DNA of 64,000 bases from Ceratodon purpureus (GCA_014871385.1 CM026426.1:85093579-85157578); one strand, 5' to 3'; positions 46,186-60,374 are shown, counted from the stretch's first letter. The notes: generated from the letters alone by a model not told the origin. Program-made: numbers and translations.

Positions 46186-48857
46186 GTGAAACCTTCAACT
46201 TATAAGTTTATTAAGGTTTACTGTTTGGACAGAAGAAGTGCAGTACGTTAGTCTGCAGTACCCTTAACAGTACCTCAGATTAGTCATACCACCTCTCCAG
46301 GTGTAGAAACGGTCTGCCTCAAGGACAGACAGGCCCATGGAGCCTGGAAATTTAAAAAACACGACCGCCCTCAACGTGGTCTATGTAGCTCTATATCCAA
46401 AATACACTATTCGAAAGAAAAAAAATAAAAGAAAGGACGCGCAAATCGCCGTACAAGTAATCAGCAAGACAACGGATAACTGAGCATTTGAAAGAAAGAG
46501 CAAACATGCAACTCCGGGGTAACATCGGTCGAAACAGACATGCGACAAAAGAAACATCTACCCAATTAGACGAGTATGTGTACTGACCTAACTCAGTGAG
46601 CTCAGATACACGCTACTACCGCGCATGTAGTACATGTCGTGCAAAAAAGAAGGAAGAACGTAGAAACGAATCGACAGCCACATTGGAGAGGGGTACTTCT
46701 CTTAGTCACAAAGGTGATTAAGATTTCATCTAATCATCATCGGCGAATTAAGCAATTCTATGTTGAAAATGAAATTAACCGAACCTCAGCACTGGGGGCA
46801 TCACCTGGCAGGTTGTGGTCCTCTGAAATCAGCACCAAATGAGTGCCGCGGGTACCCGTGCAGAAGGATAGCACTCTGCAGACATCACACCTAAGTCACA
46901 GTATGGCAGACGGAACTCATGTCACCAACGTCGACTGCCCATAGCACTGATCGGCAATTCCTTAAACGATCAGTATAAATAACAAAACCTCACCCGCTTA
47001 ACGGCACATAGCAAAGGCCAACGGCTGTGAGATCCACTTCTGGGCGTACCTGGAATTCCATGCGCCGCCATTGCGCATCTTCTTAATAATAGAATAGGGT
47101 TTCGGGGGGTCGTTTACTCAACAGTCCTAACTCGAAGGGTTCGTGTAGTCGACAGACAAATATATGGAGATCTAGTTGCCCACTGGTGGATTCCGCGCCA
47201 TGCTTGCACAGCCCTCCATTAAGACGTCCCAATGTTAGCTATGTGCAGAATTTAGGAGTTCGGGAGTACTGAAAAGTGGGCATCAGGTCCATACTTAGCG
47301 TTGCGGGGGATGCACATAGATATGTCTCTCTGAATCTCTAAACGTGCACAATGACCTCGGATTAGCTCCCTCTGAAAGATGCGTCAGTTGATTGGTTCGT
47401 TGAATTTGCATATTAAATTTTAAGTCTTATACGCATAATATGCGGGCGTACTAGTAAGCATGGAATTCATGAACCTTGCTTGATCGAAAACGCTGCAAGG
47501 GTCGCGGGACACATCTCTCTCCTTCATTCTTCATTGCGTGATTGTCTATCGCCTCTACTCTGATACACTCGTTCAATGTCGCGGAGCTTCCGTAGATGTA
47601 CTTGAGAGTCTTTAGAGTGAATTCTTGTGTCTTCTAACTTATTGTCTTCAGAATGCGCATTCCAGTGTGGAGTTCAAGCACTCATTGTCCGTAATCACAT
47701 CTTAGTGTTTGTGAGGACTATGTACCGAGTTGTTTCGTAACGCCATGTTGCCAGAGACTCCCATCGTTGACGTTGGATCATTAGTAATCCCCTTTCACGC
47801 AGCTTCTCTCACGCATAGAGCCGCTATCTTTGTGTGCATGTCGGTCTAGACTATTAGAAGTTCAGCATCTCAAGTTCGAGCAGGAAATCGCTAACAGCCG
47901 CAACTTCTCATTTGAAAATTCCACTTGAATGTCCAATGAATTATTATCGAACCATATCCACTGCAAACTTCACATAACATCTGCGGCCCATCTTTGTATC
48001 GAGGATCATCCCTCTACCTCTAATAATTGAATATTATGCGTCATACACTCACCGCTGCCGTCACTTTTAATATTCCAATAACACCCAATTCTGGAAAATA
48101 ATACACTACATTAATACAATATGTACCCGTATAATTAGTCCAGGGGGAGTAATGACCAGAGACACGTCATTTAATAACTCTCCCTGCAATGAAGGAAGGA
48201 GGGTTCGTAAGTGGGCTCTCTTCCCATTGTCGTTGTTTCTCAGTATGCACCGCACCTCGCCAGCGCTCTGGCGATGCGCTCCTGCCCCAAACCCTTCTCC
48301 GCTCACTCACATCAATCCTTGTCTTGTTTTCGAGTCCATGCTGCGCCCTTCGGAATTACAATGCTTCGAAGTGGACATGGACGATCCATTCTACGTTAGA
48401 ATGTCAATGTGTTGCGTGTCTCGAATTCCACTATCGAGATTGAACCGTAATTATAGAGTCGTGGGCATTTTCCGGACCAAGCCAACACCTACTCTATGTA
48501 GATTTGCACGCTTGCCTTAATGCACAGCACACGCTACACAGGTGTTTGCACTATTTCTGTAAACCTAAGAGTCCGTTCGGAGCAGAGGGCGCTGCCCCTC
48601 AGTGGGATCTCTAGGGCCGCGTGCATTTCGAGCTCAATCGACCATAGGTGGCGGCCGCGTTTACACCCGACCGAGATCTGAATGTTGGATCTCTAGTAAA
48701 AATGGCAAACCTAGATGCTTGTAGTAGCTCATCTTATTCAATCCCCAACGGTATATATGCGCCGTCGTGTTGTATGTTAACTCACGACGTACAGAGTGAG
48801 TGTTTCTTAGAGAGTAAATTTTCTTTTTGTTTGCCATTTCTAATACATTTGTCAACG
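46186..48857. promoter_or_regulatory. Divergent promoter region of the CACTA genes
   Basis: No supportable coding sequence. It separates Tnp2 (minus) from the TnpA-like gene (plus) and should hold both promoters and leaders. I see no clear motif. Confidence 0.4.
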
Positions 48858-51834
48858 ATGTTGGGACGAGGTGGAGCGGGTTCTCCTTTGTATTCGAATA
48901 GGACAGCAATGTCTCGTCCCAATCAGGTTTGTTGCTCTCCCTTCCATTACCCATCTCTTATGAAGTCATGTTTTCTCTCCTTCATGGCAGTATTCTCTGT
49001 CTCTATGATTAGAAACATAACTCTCTCGCGTACAATTTTTGTGTATAATCGTTTCTGTGATTTCCTATTACAACATCTTTCTAATACTCTTGAATCGTGA
49101 TTTGGCGAACATCTGTGCAATGCAGCAACAGTCGAATGTTCCTTCACCACATACAGGGTCTAATTCGACCTCTCGCGGCAGCGCATTTGGCAGTGGGAGG
49201 GCAGGTTCCTTCCACAGCAGCCCATCTGTAAGGGGTATTCCAAACTCTATCGCCGATCGGAATAGGATGCTACCCATCCGGCCCCGGGTCGCTTACGCAC
49301 CGTCGCAAATGTTTAGTGCACCATCTCCCTCTCGTACTTCCGCCGTGGCAATTCCTCCCCGACACTGTATTTCCGATCCCCTACCGTCAACCTCTCCACC
49401 AGCATCGTTACCTGCACCAGTCCTAGCGAGTGGCACACTTGTTGTTGCCCCTGCTCGTCCTCGCAATGCAACGTGTCCATCGCAAAGGGACACCATCAAC
49501 GCGGCTCAAAGACAACAACGCCAACTAGATCATGCAGCGTATGGGGAGATGCGCGCAGCACATGCTCATGGTCGTCAAGCACGCTTTCCCATCGCGACAA
49601 CCCCCACCGGTGACATCATTGGGCAGCAAACAAAGTGGCATCGTGTTGTTCGTGCAATCGCGAAGAGAACTCTGGATTGGTCCATTAGAGAGCACAAGAA
49701 ACATCCCGTTTCATGGAAATGGAGTCTCTCGACAATTCAACGTGAACTAGACAAGATGTTTACCTTCGAAGTACCAGTTAGAGAGGAAGTTCTAGCTAAA
49801 TATGTCGCAGGCTTCATTAGCAACGACAGGTCGAAGTGGAAGAAATGGTGGGCAGAAAACAATTACACACAACATGAGGATTGCCCCGACGAGGCGTTTA
49901 CCATGTTGGACAAATACTGGAGGAGAAATGTTGGCAAAAGAGAGAGTGAGGCTATGAGAGAGAAAAGAGCTCGCGTCGGCTCTACCTCAAGTGGCAGTTT
50001 CCCATACAGCGATGATTCTCCTTCAGAGAAACAATCACAACGGGACGATGGATCAGATCCGTTTGTTGAGTACCCGGAAGACGATGACTTGGATTTTGCG
50101 CAACACATGTCCAGCCTGGTGAGTGGTATCCTCCAATCAACAGTTCTTTTGACTTTGCATTTGTATGTTCAAAGCTAGACAATAGACCTTCATCATTATT
50201 GCCGACATACCATCCCTGACTCTAATACGCATGTACGCAGGATTACAACGCAGTGACATTTCCTACTCAAACGCCATTCAATAGCTTTGAAAGTGCCCGT
50301 TCTGAACCCTCTGTCCCGCTAAGTCACGACTCCCTAATGGATTTTGATACCGAGATCGCGGACACTGGACTTCCGTCTTTGTACACTCAGAACTCAAATC
50401 CTTCAAGCGCCATGTATGCGTACCATGAAGTAAATTTCTTGACTCTTTGTATACAACTGCTATAATATGTTCTCTGAATTCTACGTGTCTCTGTCCATTT
50501 CGGAATAAGCTCACGCAATGGCCATGGCATCTAATATATTACCCGTTGTTTGGCATGATCAGAATGAGCGTCACACTCATTACCAGCGTCCTGCACACCG
50601 TGAAGGATTGACACAGTACGAAAAGAATTACTTCGAGTCGCAACGGGAACTCGAAGCAAAAGCACGATTGCAAGTACTTGAATCAAGGATGATAAACTGC
50701 GAGGACTCGGCACTAGCAATGGGAAGTCGTCTGGACTTCATTCAGGCTGATGTTAGCAGCACCTGAACAGCCATGCAGGAGCTTATTGCCATGATCAAAA
50801 GAACTGCGTCGGAAGCCAAGGATTCTAACTCAAGGCATACCCGTGAGGAGAAGGGCACTACGAATCTGCGTTCTAGATCAGGTCAGTTCGTAATCTCTTT
50901 CGGGTTCTGTATACGTTGACGTCTTCTATTCTCATGTGCTTTCCATTTGCACATCTTGACTAAATTGTTCTATTTCGCCACAGCTTCCCCTTCTCCTACC
51001 GAGAAGACGGTAATTCTTTCCCCTCAATCAATGGTTACATCATCAGCAGCTAGACCGCCTGGAGTTCAGAACTCTTTGCCTCCATCCCCTATCGCGAAGG
51101 AGTCTGACGATCACATCGCGGCAGCCGCCGAATTGGCTCCTCCACCGGAGGACGCCAACGTCATCTCACTGTTAGTATCTCCGCCTCTTTCAGGCTCAGT
51201 TCAAGTCCCGGCATCACGCACGTCTCCAACCGAAGCCGCGGCCTCTACAGAACAGTCCATGGATCCTCAGAATAACATGGATATCGCGGCAAGTTCCTGC
51301 CCTACGCCCTCTAAAAACGCTACTCCTATTCCGACCTCAAATTCGTCAGAGATGATGAACATTTTATTTCCGAAGGCGCTTTCAGACTGGGACGCAGATT
51401 TCGAACCACTCCCTCCCCGACGCGTTCAACCCGCAGAGAGTGTACAGGTGCAGACACGCGGCCGGAAGAAGGCCAACTCCGCAGCTCTTTGCACAAAAGT
51501 ATCTCTAGCGCCAATCGTTTCTAGGGATGAGGGGTGCGACCCTATCTCAGTTGGCAAGCTTGTGTGGGTTCTCCATGACCGATTCCCTTTGGTAGTTGTC
51601 GCTCAGGGAAAGGCGGGTGTGGCATGGAGAACCAAGTCCAATAAACTGGGGGCACAATGCTCCGAAGGGCATCAATGGAGTCAGGTTCACCGTATTTTTC
51701 AACATGGAGTTCCGTTGATGTTTCCCGAAGCCGAGATCGGTTGCTCCATTCTGGATAGCGCCTTGCCTCCCGCACAAGGCCGACAGAAATCGATAATGTG
51801 GTCGTCACGCCATTTAGTTGCGTTCAAACCATAG
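48858..51834 (+). pseudogene. CACTA TnpA-like (Transposase_24-type) DNA-binding protein gene
   Basis: The start exon 48858-48926 (MLGRGGAGSPLY...RPNQ) joins in phase 0 to 49126-50118 and then 50241-50429, all with GT-AG borders. The second exon has the pattern of plant Transposase_24 proteins: W-rich core RTLDWSIREHKKHP, FEVPVREEVLAKYV, WKKWWAENNY, then YWRRNVGKRESEAMREKRA. The next coding block (about 50512-50880) is charged and coiled (YFESQRELEAKARLQVLESRM) but has an in-frame TGA at 50764. The last exon (after CACAG near 50983) is Pro/Ser-rich and ends in a compact domain (VGKLVWVLHDRFPLVVVAQ; MWSSRHLVAF). In CACTA elements such proteins bind subterminal repeats. The join into the fourth block is unresolved and the TGA suggests decay. 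Confidence 0.65.
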
Positions 51835-52764
51835 GATGTTATAAACGCGGTGAATCTGTACACATCAGTCGCCATTTCGAACGTTCTTTAACTGGAATAT
51901 ATCATATTGTAATCATTCACTCTTTTTTGAGCAACCGTAATACCATTAAGAGCACATTACATTCGCAACGTTGCATTATGGCATCCCAATTTAGACCCTG
52001 CATGTGCATCACAAAAACATTTAAATCATATTGACAAAGTCACATCCCTGTAAATGTACATTATACACCCTAAAAATACACAGAATCTCATAAAGTGATG
52101 TAACATTCGGAAATCTAAAATTACAACTAATCTATGCCACCTATATTCAGCAACACTATATTTATCATCAAGATCACTCTCCTAAATACTTGTAGCCACC
52201 CTACCCCTAGACCGTGAACAGTTATTGGTAAATAACACACACACTAATCGCGTCGACATGAGGAATATTCGTAAACATAACCGGTCCTCTACCGCCACGG
52301 TTCTCAACCTAAGTATGTATGCATATAATCAGTACGTCAATACTCAACACGGTCATGATCTGCATGAACGGTCATATATACCACAAAAGGGTAACGTCGC
52401 TCGATTCTACAAGAACCGGGTAGTATGACTCATCAATCAGGGCATCAACCACCCCAGGAACATACCCTCCTAGCATAGCAGTTCTCACATCCACGGTCTT
52501 CTAAAATGTGGGTATAGATCGCACCGTCCTCGACGGATGAGGATCGGAATCGCGATCACGCAACCAGCGGATGTAAGATTACCAAGGCAGAGTATAGAAC
52601 TCGGAATTCCGTCACGAACTTCTTCACTTTACTGAGTACAGACTCTGACGATGCCGCGTTATACCAGGGCAACTGTCGCAGTAAACCACCCTTGAAACAC
52701 GAGACTCCAGTGTACTGGTCGGTGTAATTGTTGGTGTTTCGCAACCGCCTTTCCACTAGTGCTC

Positions 52765-53221
52765 ACACATGTTATTACCACAAATTATCCCCAATTCCAC
52801 ATGATGAGACTTACATTGAAGGCACTGCCAACAATGTTTCTGGAATCAAATAAAATCTCCACACAAATACAATCACAGCTAAACCAGTTTGACAATCTTC
52901 GCTTAGGAAGTCGAACTGAAACATGTAAAAGTGAGGTATCGAAATTCCACAACAGAAACTCGTTTTTAGAGATAATTCCTAAACATAAAGGTTGTTTAAC
53001 TTTGATGCTCTACATTCACTAAACTTAGCCCCTTCCATTGTAGCAAAATCGAAAATAATACACTACTGACAAAAAATAAATATTGGAACACCTATGTCTT
53101 GCTGTGTCTTGCTGTGTCTTGCTACAACTGATCACTCAACTTACCCACAGCGTCCTCTGCATGGGCTAGAACTCTGTTGGTATTGTGAAGGGCATGAAGG
53201 CATGGAATTATAGCTGAGTTT
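52765..53221. other. Region between CACTA element and DUF4057 gene
   Basis: No gene. It contains a short tandem TGTCTTGCTG repeat (about 53094-53122), probably in the 3' UTR of the minus-strand gene that ends at 53222. The first 30 bp resemble sequence left of the CACTA insertion. Confidence 0.5.
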
Positions 53222-55539
53222 CTAAGCAAGCAGGATGGTGCTGCCACCACCTGGGGGCTTTCGGATACCACCAACGGTGTTTCGAGCCTTGGGCTGATCG
53301 TTGGAGAAGATGTCACTTCCAGACATCTCTCTTACCTTGGCCACGCTGCGTTGGTGGTACAGAGGGGTCTCAGCGCTTGCGTTGTCATGAAATATGTTGT
53401 TTCCTGATAGCTCTGCGCTTTTCATCTCATGCTTCTTTTGACCGTAAGGGTCCGGGTTCTCTTCATGCAGTATGTTGTTGAGCGTTAGTTGGCTCCGCTT
53501 GCCTGCGGGCTGAAAGGCGGATGGGAAGAGAACAAATCGAGTGATATGTTAATAGATCGGAAGAGAACCAAGTTTTTGTCAAGGAAGAACCCTGGTTTTA
53601 AATAGGTAGGCACTACTCAAGTTGCAGCACCAAGGTTTTCTAATATGTGAATTTCCTTCCTTACCTCCCGATTGTGAGCAGCTGCCTTTGCTGAATCCGA
53701 AGGACAGGGCCCAAAAATGTTGTCCCCTGCCATTTCTCTCGCTTTCGCATCTGAGAAAGAGAGTCTACCTGTGAGGTCATTCAAGTTCTCATTGCTACTG
53801 CTAAGTTCCCTATGTTTTGCTCCATCGAAATGGCCAGCTGGTGTGTAATCGCTCCGATCTTCTCCACCATATGAGCGCGGGCTTGCTCCTCTCGACGACT
53901 GTAAATGTACACAGACAGCGATGACGAATGTCAATAATTTTGTTCATTGAATGAGTGCAAAACCTGCAAGTGGACTGTCTTTAGTAGTTGGCAAATATTG
54001 ATGGACATGATTCCTACAAGCAGACAAACCTCTCTTTCAAATTCCTGCACACCATGAAGCAATGATAATTCATTCTTGGTATTATCAATTTTGAGGTCCA
54101 AGGAAGATTACTAACATTAAGATTGTTGGTCGACTGACGTGGAGGAAATCTGTTGTCTTCAGACTCCTGATAAGATCCACGTGATGGTGGATGGTAATCG
54201 TGATTTGAATAACCGAAAATGTTATTTCCATTCAGTTCTTTAGCTTTAGCATCTGAAGTGGGTCGACATCTTGGTTCCTGATACCGGAAGAGTCCCCCCG
54301 ATCCTTCCCTTCAGTAGTGATTATCGTCAACACAGCCGTGACCTTTGATAACAACATGAAGCTGTTGATGGCAAAGCTAAACTTACTTTACTATTTTCTT
54401 GTGAAAACATTAAGAACCTGGTAATCAATGGGCGTGCTTCCAAATAATTCCTTGTGTTTGGCATCTGATTGGATTCGACCTCGTGGTTGCTGTGGATCCA
54501 CATCTCCTGGCCCTCAAGTTTAATGCTTTTTACATCGTGCTTAAAATGTGGAACCAGCAAATGAAAGATGTTGTCTCATATTTATAAAATCTACGATTCA
54601 AAAGGATCTTTATCTCGGTAATTGGACAAAATCGACAACTACCAAAGGAAGGAAATAACCTGGTTCTCTCCTGCAGCAGGCGCCTTATCGAATCCTCCGT
54701 AGCCGGCGTCACCATCACATGAACCACTAGTCTCGTTAAAGATACCACTGCCATACATCTCTTTCCTCTTCTCGTCATAACCAGGCCGCCTGAAACAAGA
54801 TAGAGCAGACAAGCAGAATTAGGCGACCCTGTTTTGCAACTAAAATTTCAACTCAAGCATTGGAGATGGCTTCCGGTCAATTACGCTAGAAATTGAGAGG
54901 CCTGATTCAGTGCACCCAAAAAAGTTGAACATGATGAATTGAATCAGTAGCAGTTATTTAAAGTATCCTGGTCACTTAACATTATAAAGCACTTCACAAT
55001 AAAAGGTTAGAAACAAGACACTTTACTTCTTTTGCAAGGCTTCATTCTCAGCTGCTGTGGATTGTGAACCAAAAGATATCGTGCTGTTCCCACCAGGTCC
55101 CTACACTCCACAACAACGAAATTTGTAAGTTTCCATGAAGACAGCAGTCAATTTTATTTTTATTTACTGTAATCCTGATCGAGACAACAAATTTGGTAAA
55201 GTGGTACTTTATCGGCATCCCAACGGAAGGAGCATTTTCTCTTTCAACGGATTCCATGTATGTGGACTCCCTTAATGTCTAATTTATTGGAAATGAAGTG
55301 CGCACCTGTTGATGTATGCGAGCGATGCCACGGCTGTTGTTGCTCTCACAAAGGCCGGCAGAGGGACGTGATCCGGTGTCCTCGTTTCCGGACTGCGAAA
55401 AGCTGTCGTCGTTCGCCTGGATGTTACGTCGAGATGCTGAAGGTGGTGTAGGATCCGACCAATTGGAGAGATTAATTGTAGAGATTCCCCCGGGAGGGTT
55501 CATTCCCCTGCTGCCTGGTTGCCCCTCGAGCTGAGGCAT
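53222..55539 (-). CDS. DUF4057 family plant protein
   Basis: Eight exons join in frame with GT-AG borders: 55539-55306, 55100-55027, 54789-54660, 54489-54418, 54277-54116, 54044-54030 (a 15-bp microexon), 53898-53665 and 53509-53222. They give about 402 residues. The start MPQLEGQPGSRGMNPPGG is followed by STINLSNWSDPTPP, near GGxSS-type boxes (GPGGNSTISFGSQ). Repeated boxes of the type DAKxKEL/M-x-G-xx-IF follow: KRKEMYGSGIF, DAKAKELNGNNIF, DAKAREMAGDNIF, KVREMSGSDIF. The end is GGIRKPPGGGSTILLA. This repeat structure and C-terminus are diagnostic of the plant DUF4057 family, whose function is not established. No defects seen; the gene looks like an intact host gene. Confidence 0.85.
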
Positions 55540-57294
55540 TGCCTCAAAATTGGAATCTTGTTAACAATCTCGCTCGAAGGGATAATTAACCACCACTCTT
55601 GCAGATGAGATCAGAAGCAATTTGCTCTACAATCCGGCAAGTCTTTGAATTAACTATCAACTCACACTTCACAAAATTTCAATGCAGCACAGTTTGTCAT
55701 ACCACACTCCCACCGACCGCAACGATTTATGGGCCCGACACGTACCGTCTGCACACCCCAGTATTTCCCAAAAACAAATTCTCTCCTGGGAATATACGAA
55801 CTCTAGGCAGACCAAGACTTACTCGGGACCAAGATTATCGAAGCAGACCAAATACCGTATGGCCACTAAGCATTAATCAAACGTAGGAGATACGAGCAAA
55901 TTCACACTCGCTCAACTCACACTCAAAACTAAAAGTTTCTTCAACAGAAAAAAGTCCTCCAAAACATCTGCCGATCACAGCACACAGCAAAATGGAACAA
56001 AAACTCCCACTAACACTGACAGGACGAGTGCCCAGTGAGAAGAAACGAAGAAGCTGACGGGAACAGAAAGGAGGGGGAGGAAGGGAAAATGACTCTAGAT
56101 TGGAAGCTGGTGAAGCAGAACATGCAAAAGAAGGCTCTTCTCAACAGAAAGACAGACAGGCGGTGCGAAGAGAACCGCTCGCCCTGTCCCCACCTTCACC
56201 CGAGCATCGGTACTCAGTCACCTCACCCTCCACAGGTGCCACTTCTCCAATTGCGCGCTCTGTCCGTTGCAACCGTTTCAAATGGAAAATGTCGCGATTC
56301 GGAAGTTCATGCTCATTGAGGAAATTTAGCAACGAAACATACATAGCAAACTAGGTGATTAGAATATCACCCACACTGGCCCTTAATAAAAATCACCCCG
56401 TCTCTGGGTAGTGTGAACTCAACCCCTACCAAACACACTTCAGCTATGTTTTGAACTCAAGAGAGGGACCAAAGTGATGGTAAACACACTACGATTAAGT
56501 AGGAAGGAGAAGTGGCACCTTCACACGCAGACAGTATTGATGAGATAGCTGATATCTAAGAGATTAAAACGTAGGCTTCAAAAAGGTCTGGTGAAAATCA
56601 CAACAGAAGGCATTACTAGGTTTCGGATCTGAAGAATTGGCTATGGACGGCAGTTGCCTCGAAACGGATCACCTCCTTGACCTCTTGTCTTCTGTATCAA
56701 AGTGACCAACTTTCTACTAGATTACTCCGAGGTAGTCCGTCTGGAAATATTTCTCAAGAACAAGGAGCCGTCATGGATGAAAGATATGTATCGTGGTTTC
56801 AGGAAGGTGCGGATTTCCTTTCTGTAAGGATTAAAGTTTCATGCAGTCTACAACGGCACAAGTAAACCCAAACTGCTAAGCTTAACATAACATTGAGGCG
56901 GTGCACAAACTTGTGCTCAGAAGGAATATCTTCAACATGAAAGGAATTCCTTTCGATTTTGTCATTCAAGAACATAATATTACAAATATTGTACAGGGGG
57001 GCCGAACTTGGGCACAGAGGCTATGACCAAGAATATGAGGGTTGCACTATACTTGGTGCAAACCAATTCAAGAGCAGCATTAAGCGACATGGGTACTCCT
57101 CTATTTCCTAATCACACGAATGCGACCACACATCTTTCCTGTAGTGGCCTGTAACTGGGAACTAAAACAGCCTTGGTAACTTGCAATTCAGAGTGACAGG
57201 TGGATGTTAAATTCTGCGTAAAAGGATACTGCAATCAGGCTAAATGTGCCATCTCGGTTTTAGAATGGAAAAGTGGTTGTGAAGAGTATCACAA
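55540..57294. promoter_or_regulatory. Promoter and leader of DUF4057 gene plus 3' UTR of FEX
   Basis: No coding region supported. The two minus-strand genes are in tandem, so this stretch should hold the FEX 3' end (near 57.2 kb) and the DUF4057 promoter and leader (about 55.6-56.5 kb, with purine-rich plus-strand tracts near 56030-56090). Confidence 0.45.
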
Positions 57295-60200
57295 TTAGAG
57301 GTGATCTGTCAAGACTGGCAGAGTGTATACTAATAGACCCATAGAATAAGAGCAAACAAACATTATGCAAAAGTAAGCATAGGCTCGCCAACGCTTGGGA
57401 CCTTGGTGTAGAGAGTGAATCTCGGTAACAAAAGTAGAGACAGTGCTCATGCATCCAAGCAGCCCAGTCTGTAGCCCCTTACAAAGTAGGGACGCATCCT
57501 CCGGTGACTGCATCAAACAGAAATAATTAGATTTTTGTTTTAATAGCATTGAAAAGAAAAGCAACGTGTTCTAGCAACACTACGATTCAAATCCCATCTT
57601 TACTGAAACCGCAAGTCTGAAAACAACAAGACAAAGAAAAACTCCAGATACGTATGTAAAAAAGGTAGTTTTTGTTTTGCAAACGAAGTATACCGCAAGA
57701 AGCACTGTGCCAAGCACAGCCTGGAGAGTTGCCGCAACAACATTGGTCAAAAGAGTTCCCACTGGTAGCCACTTCAGGTATTGGTTCCTTCCGATTCCCT
57801 GTCCATTGAGCCTCGCTAAAAGCCAGCGTGCCCACACACCAGGAGGACCCACCACACATGACAGCCACAGACGCCTTCGTATGGTAGAATTCACGTCGAT
57901 AACTGTGAGAAGCAGAGCAGCTACCCATAGGATAATACTGGTGGCTAAGAAGATAAACAACGAAATCTTCCGGCGACGAAGATTGTCAGGAGAAGGACCC
58001 CATTTCTTTTGCCAGTCTCTACGTGCACGGTCCCTCCTTATATGCATAAGACCTAGCCGTAGTGCTTTGGCAGAGTCCATCCCTACCAAAAGAGACATCT
58101 GCGACAGCTCCATGCCTGCAATACGCAACAAATTCATCGATGATTAAAACGTTGCATTCACAGCAGGATTCGAAGGCAATCGTAGTGTCTAAAGTTGTGA
58201 GAATATTATAAAAGATTGCTGCGATCCGTTCACATTGAGAAATAACACTATGGAAATTACAACCGAACGCTTACCGATGATTAAACCCACGATCGAACGC
58301 ACCCAAAGTCCCTTCGTGATTAGAAAAATCAAAGCTTGGTTCCATGAAGCATACGTTGTGATACTGCCCATGAGCCCAGTGGAAAGCCCAATTACTAACA
58401 GTTCCGAAAACGCCGCTATGTCTTTTTTCAAAACAACTCCAACCCAACCCATAAAGAAACATCCGACCTGCAAGTTCACAACACTTTCAGAACAAGGATC
58501 TGAAATGAAGTACAGGGGAAGAACCACCAGTATGGAATCATAAGTAGGATGTAAAGCACCCAACATATCAATATATAAAATAATGCAGAAAAACTCGATT
58601 AGCAAGAATGAGATATGCGTTCTCGTTCATTAAGAATTCATGAAGATTTGATTTTCTCACCATGTTGGAAGGAAGGTCAACCAATAATGAAGAATCCTCT
58701 GCCGTGATATTTGCTATGTTGGAAAACAGTATTCTCAAGCCATACCTGATGCAGACCTGTGCAGATAATCCGACCATACAAAAAGCGCGTCAATCCCAAT
58801 ACTCTTAGAGTTTGGGAAGAATACATCACATATTACAGAATATCAAGTAGATTCATATTAGATCTGATACGTGAAAACCATTTTCAACTTCTACAAGTAG
58901 TGACACCCTAGACGATTCCTAAACCCTTCAGCTCTTGTCATAACTTATCACACTACGTCCCTACCACACTGCACCAGCAGAGCTCAACGGGTTACACTAT
59001 TCTGTCAGAGAGATTAAGGCTTGGAGACAACAAACAGTAATCACAACAGAGATATGGTAGATTTTCAGACCCCTAGGATGCCAAATGTAGTGAGATGAGC
59101 CAGTGCCGAAACATACTCCATTGTTGGAGTCAGCCTTTCATGGATCACCTGCAGTCATTTCGCTATGAGACAAGAATCTAACATCTGGGAGCACCATTAT
59201 AGTAACTCAAATACTTTCCAAATACAATCATGGCCAACAAATCAACAGCTAAAAAAACAGAAAAAAACAACTATAAAAACCGAAACACAAGAAACATGGT
59301 TCACGGCTATTACCGGATCACCATGGATTGACTGCGGTTCCCGTACTTCAAATGCAGATATGACGCCTGGAGGTGACGAATCGGAGTGATTATTGAGATT
59401 ATATTGCGTCATTAGAGCGCTTATGTTATCATGCGATTCCTTCTTGTCAGTTGTTGATGCCGAAGCAGAAGCATTATCTCTCTCTCCTGCTCCATCCCTC
59501 AACCGCTCTACCTCTACCCTCCTCCTTTCCTCGGTAGCCTCTATTTCCTGCAAATCAAAATAACCAAGAAAATTTGGAATGTGAAAAAAGCGTCGCACGC
59601 AGTGTTAAACAGACCGCGTAATGTACAGTACAGCAAAGATCTGTACACATTTTGGCCTGAACCGTCAACCTCTCCGCTATTGCTAATGCAACCTAAGCGC
59701 ACAATTTCTGTGAATAGAGGGGATTAAAAAAAAGACCGAGGTTAAGTCAACACCAAGGCATGCACATGCCACCACGAAATTGCAAAACCAAACACGAGTA
59801 ACATGCAGCTAGGGTTTATCGCTCCTAATGCCCCTCAACCTCAAGACAAAGACTTCCATATCTCGACACACAAGACTCACTCACAAACACTCTAAACTTC
59901 CCACTATCAGAGTCACGCAGCTCCACACACATCACCCAATCGAAGATCGGCCGCAAAGCCAGCACCAAAAACCTACCTCACCAAACCCACACCACACAAT
60001 ACCCTAAAAGATGCCAAACGAAACCACACCTGGTCGATTGCAATGACAAGAGCACCCGCCTCCGCAGCCAAAGTGGAATGCGAACCCAGTAATCCCGCCC
60101 GTACGGGATGCAAGCATTGCTGCGCCACGGGCTGCATGCGCATCCCTTGCGCCACCACCCCATCCTTCCCGTCCACGACCCCACCCTGCCAATGCAGCAT

Positions 60201-60374
60201 TGCCACCGCCCCACAATCCGCCACCCCACTTCCTTCGCTAACATTTCCTCCCTCCGGGAACCCGGCCATAGCTCTAAGTCCCGACCGCCCACCACTCCCC
60301 TCTACACTACTCCCTGGAAACACCCCTCCTCTCCTCTCCCCACTCCGCACCCTCGAAACATTAGCCCCAAACAC
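57295..60374 (-). CDS. FEX: Fluoride export protein (CrcB/FEX family), two-domain
   Basis: Exons 60374-60030, 59547-59314, 59148-59071, 58756-58661, 58467-58275, 58115-57604 and 57507-57295 join in frame to about 556 residues. The first CrcB-like domain spans VSALAHLTTFGILG, RYGLRILFS, VDLPSNM|VGCFFMGWVGVV, FSELLVIGLSTGLMGSITTYASWNQ and GLIIG. The second spans VVGPPGVWARWLLARLNGQ, WLPVGTLLTNVVAATLQAVLG and GLQTGLLGCMSTVSTFVTEI, with a last membrane span ending in LVYTLPVLT. These are hallmarks of eukaryotic FEX, a membrane channel that removes cytosolic fluoride. The linker has a basic loop (RRDRARRDWQKKWG). The N-terminal 190 residues are soluble and Gly/Ser-rich, and the first exon is the least certain part; an alternative start in 59547-59314 is possible. 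A retrotransposon fragment ends 86 bp upstream. Confidence 0.85.

Larger units (their letters stand above)
38523..52761. mobile_element. Complete CACTA (EnSpm) transposon, roughly 14.2 kb
   Basis: The left terminus reads CACTACTGGAAAAGAGG. The right terminus, read inward on the minus strand, is CACTAGTGGAAAGGCGG, and both continue with GGTTG. The trinucleotide CTC flanks both sides (38520-38522 and 52762-52764), the 3-bp target duplication typical of CACTA elements. Inside are a Tnp2-type transposase gene (minus), a TnpA-like gene (plus) and a coiled-coil gene. Confidence 0.88.

Noticed and set aside
53056..53080. Second CACTA terminus (CACTACTGAC)
   Set aside because: Its orientation is wrong for a right end and it does not continue to match the TIR; 52761 fits both the TIR and the target duplication.
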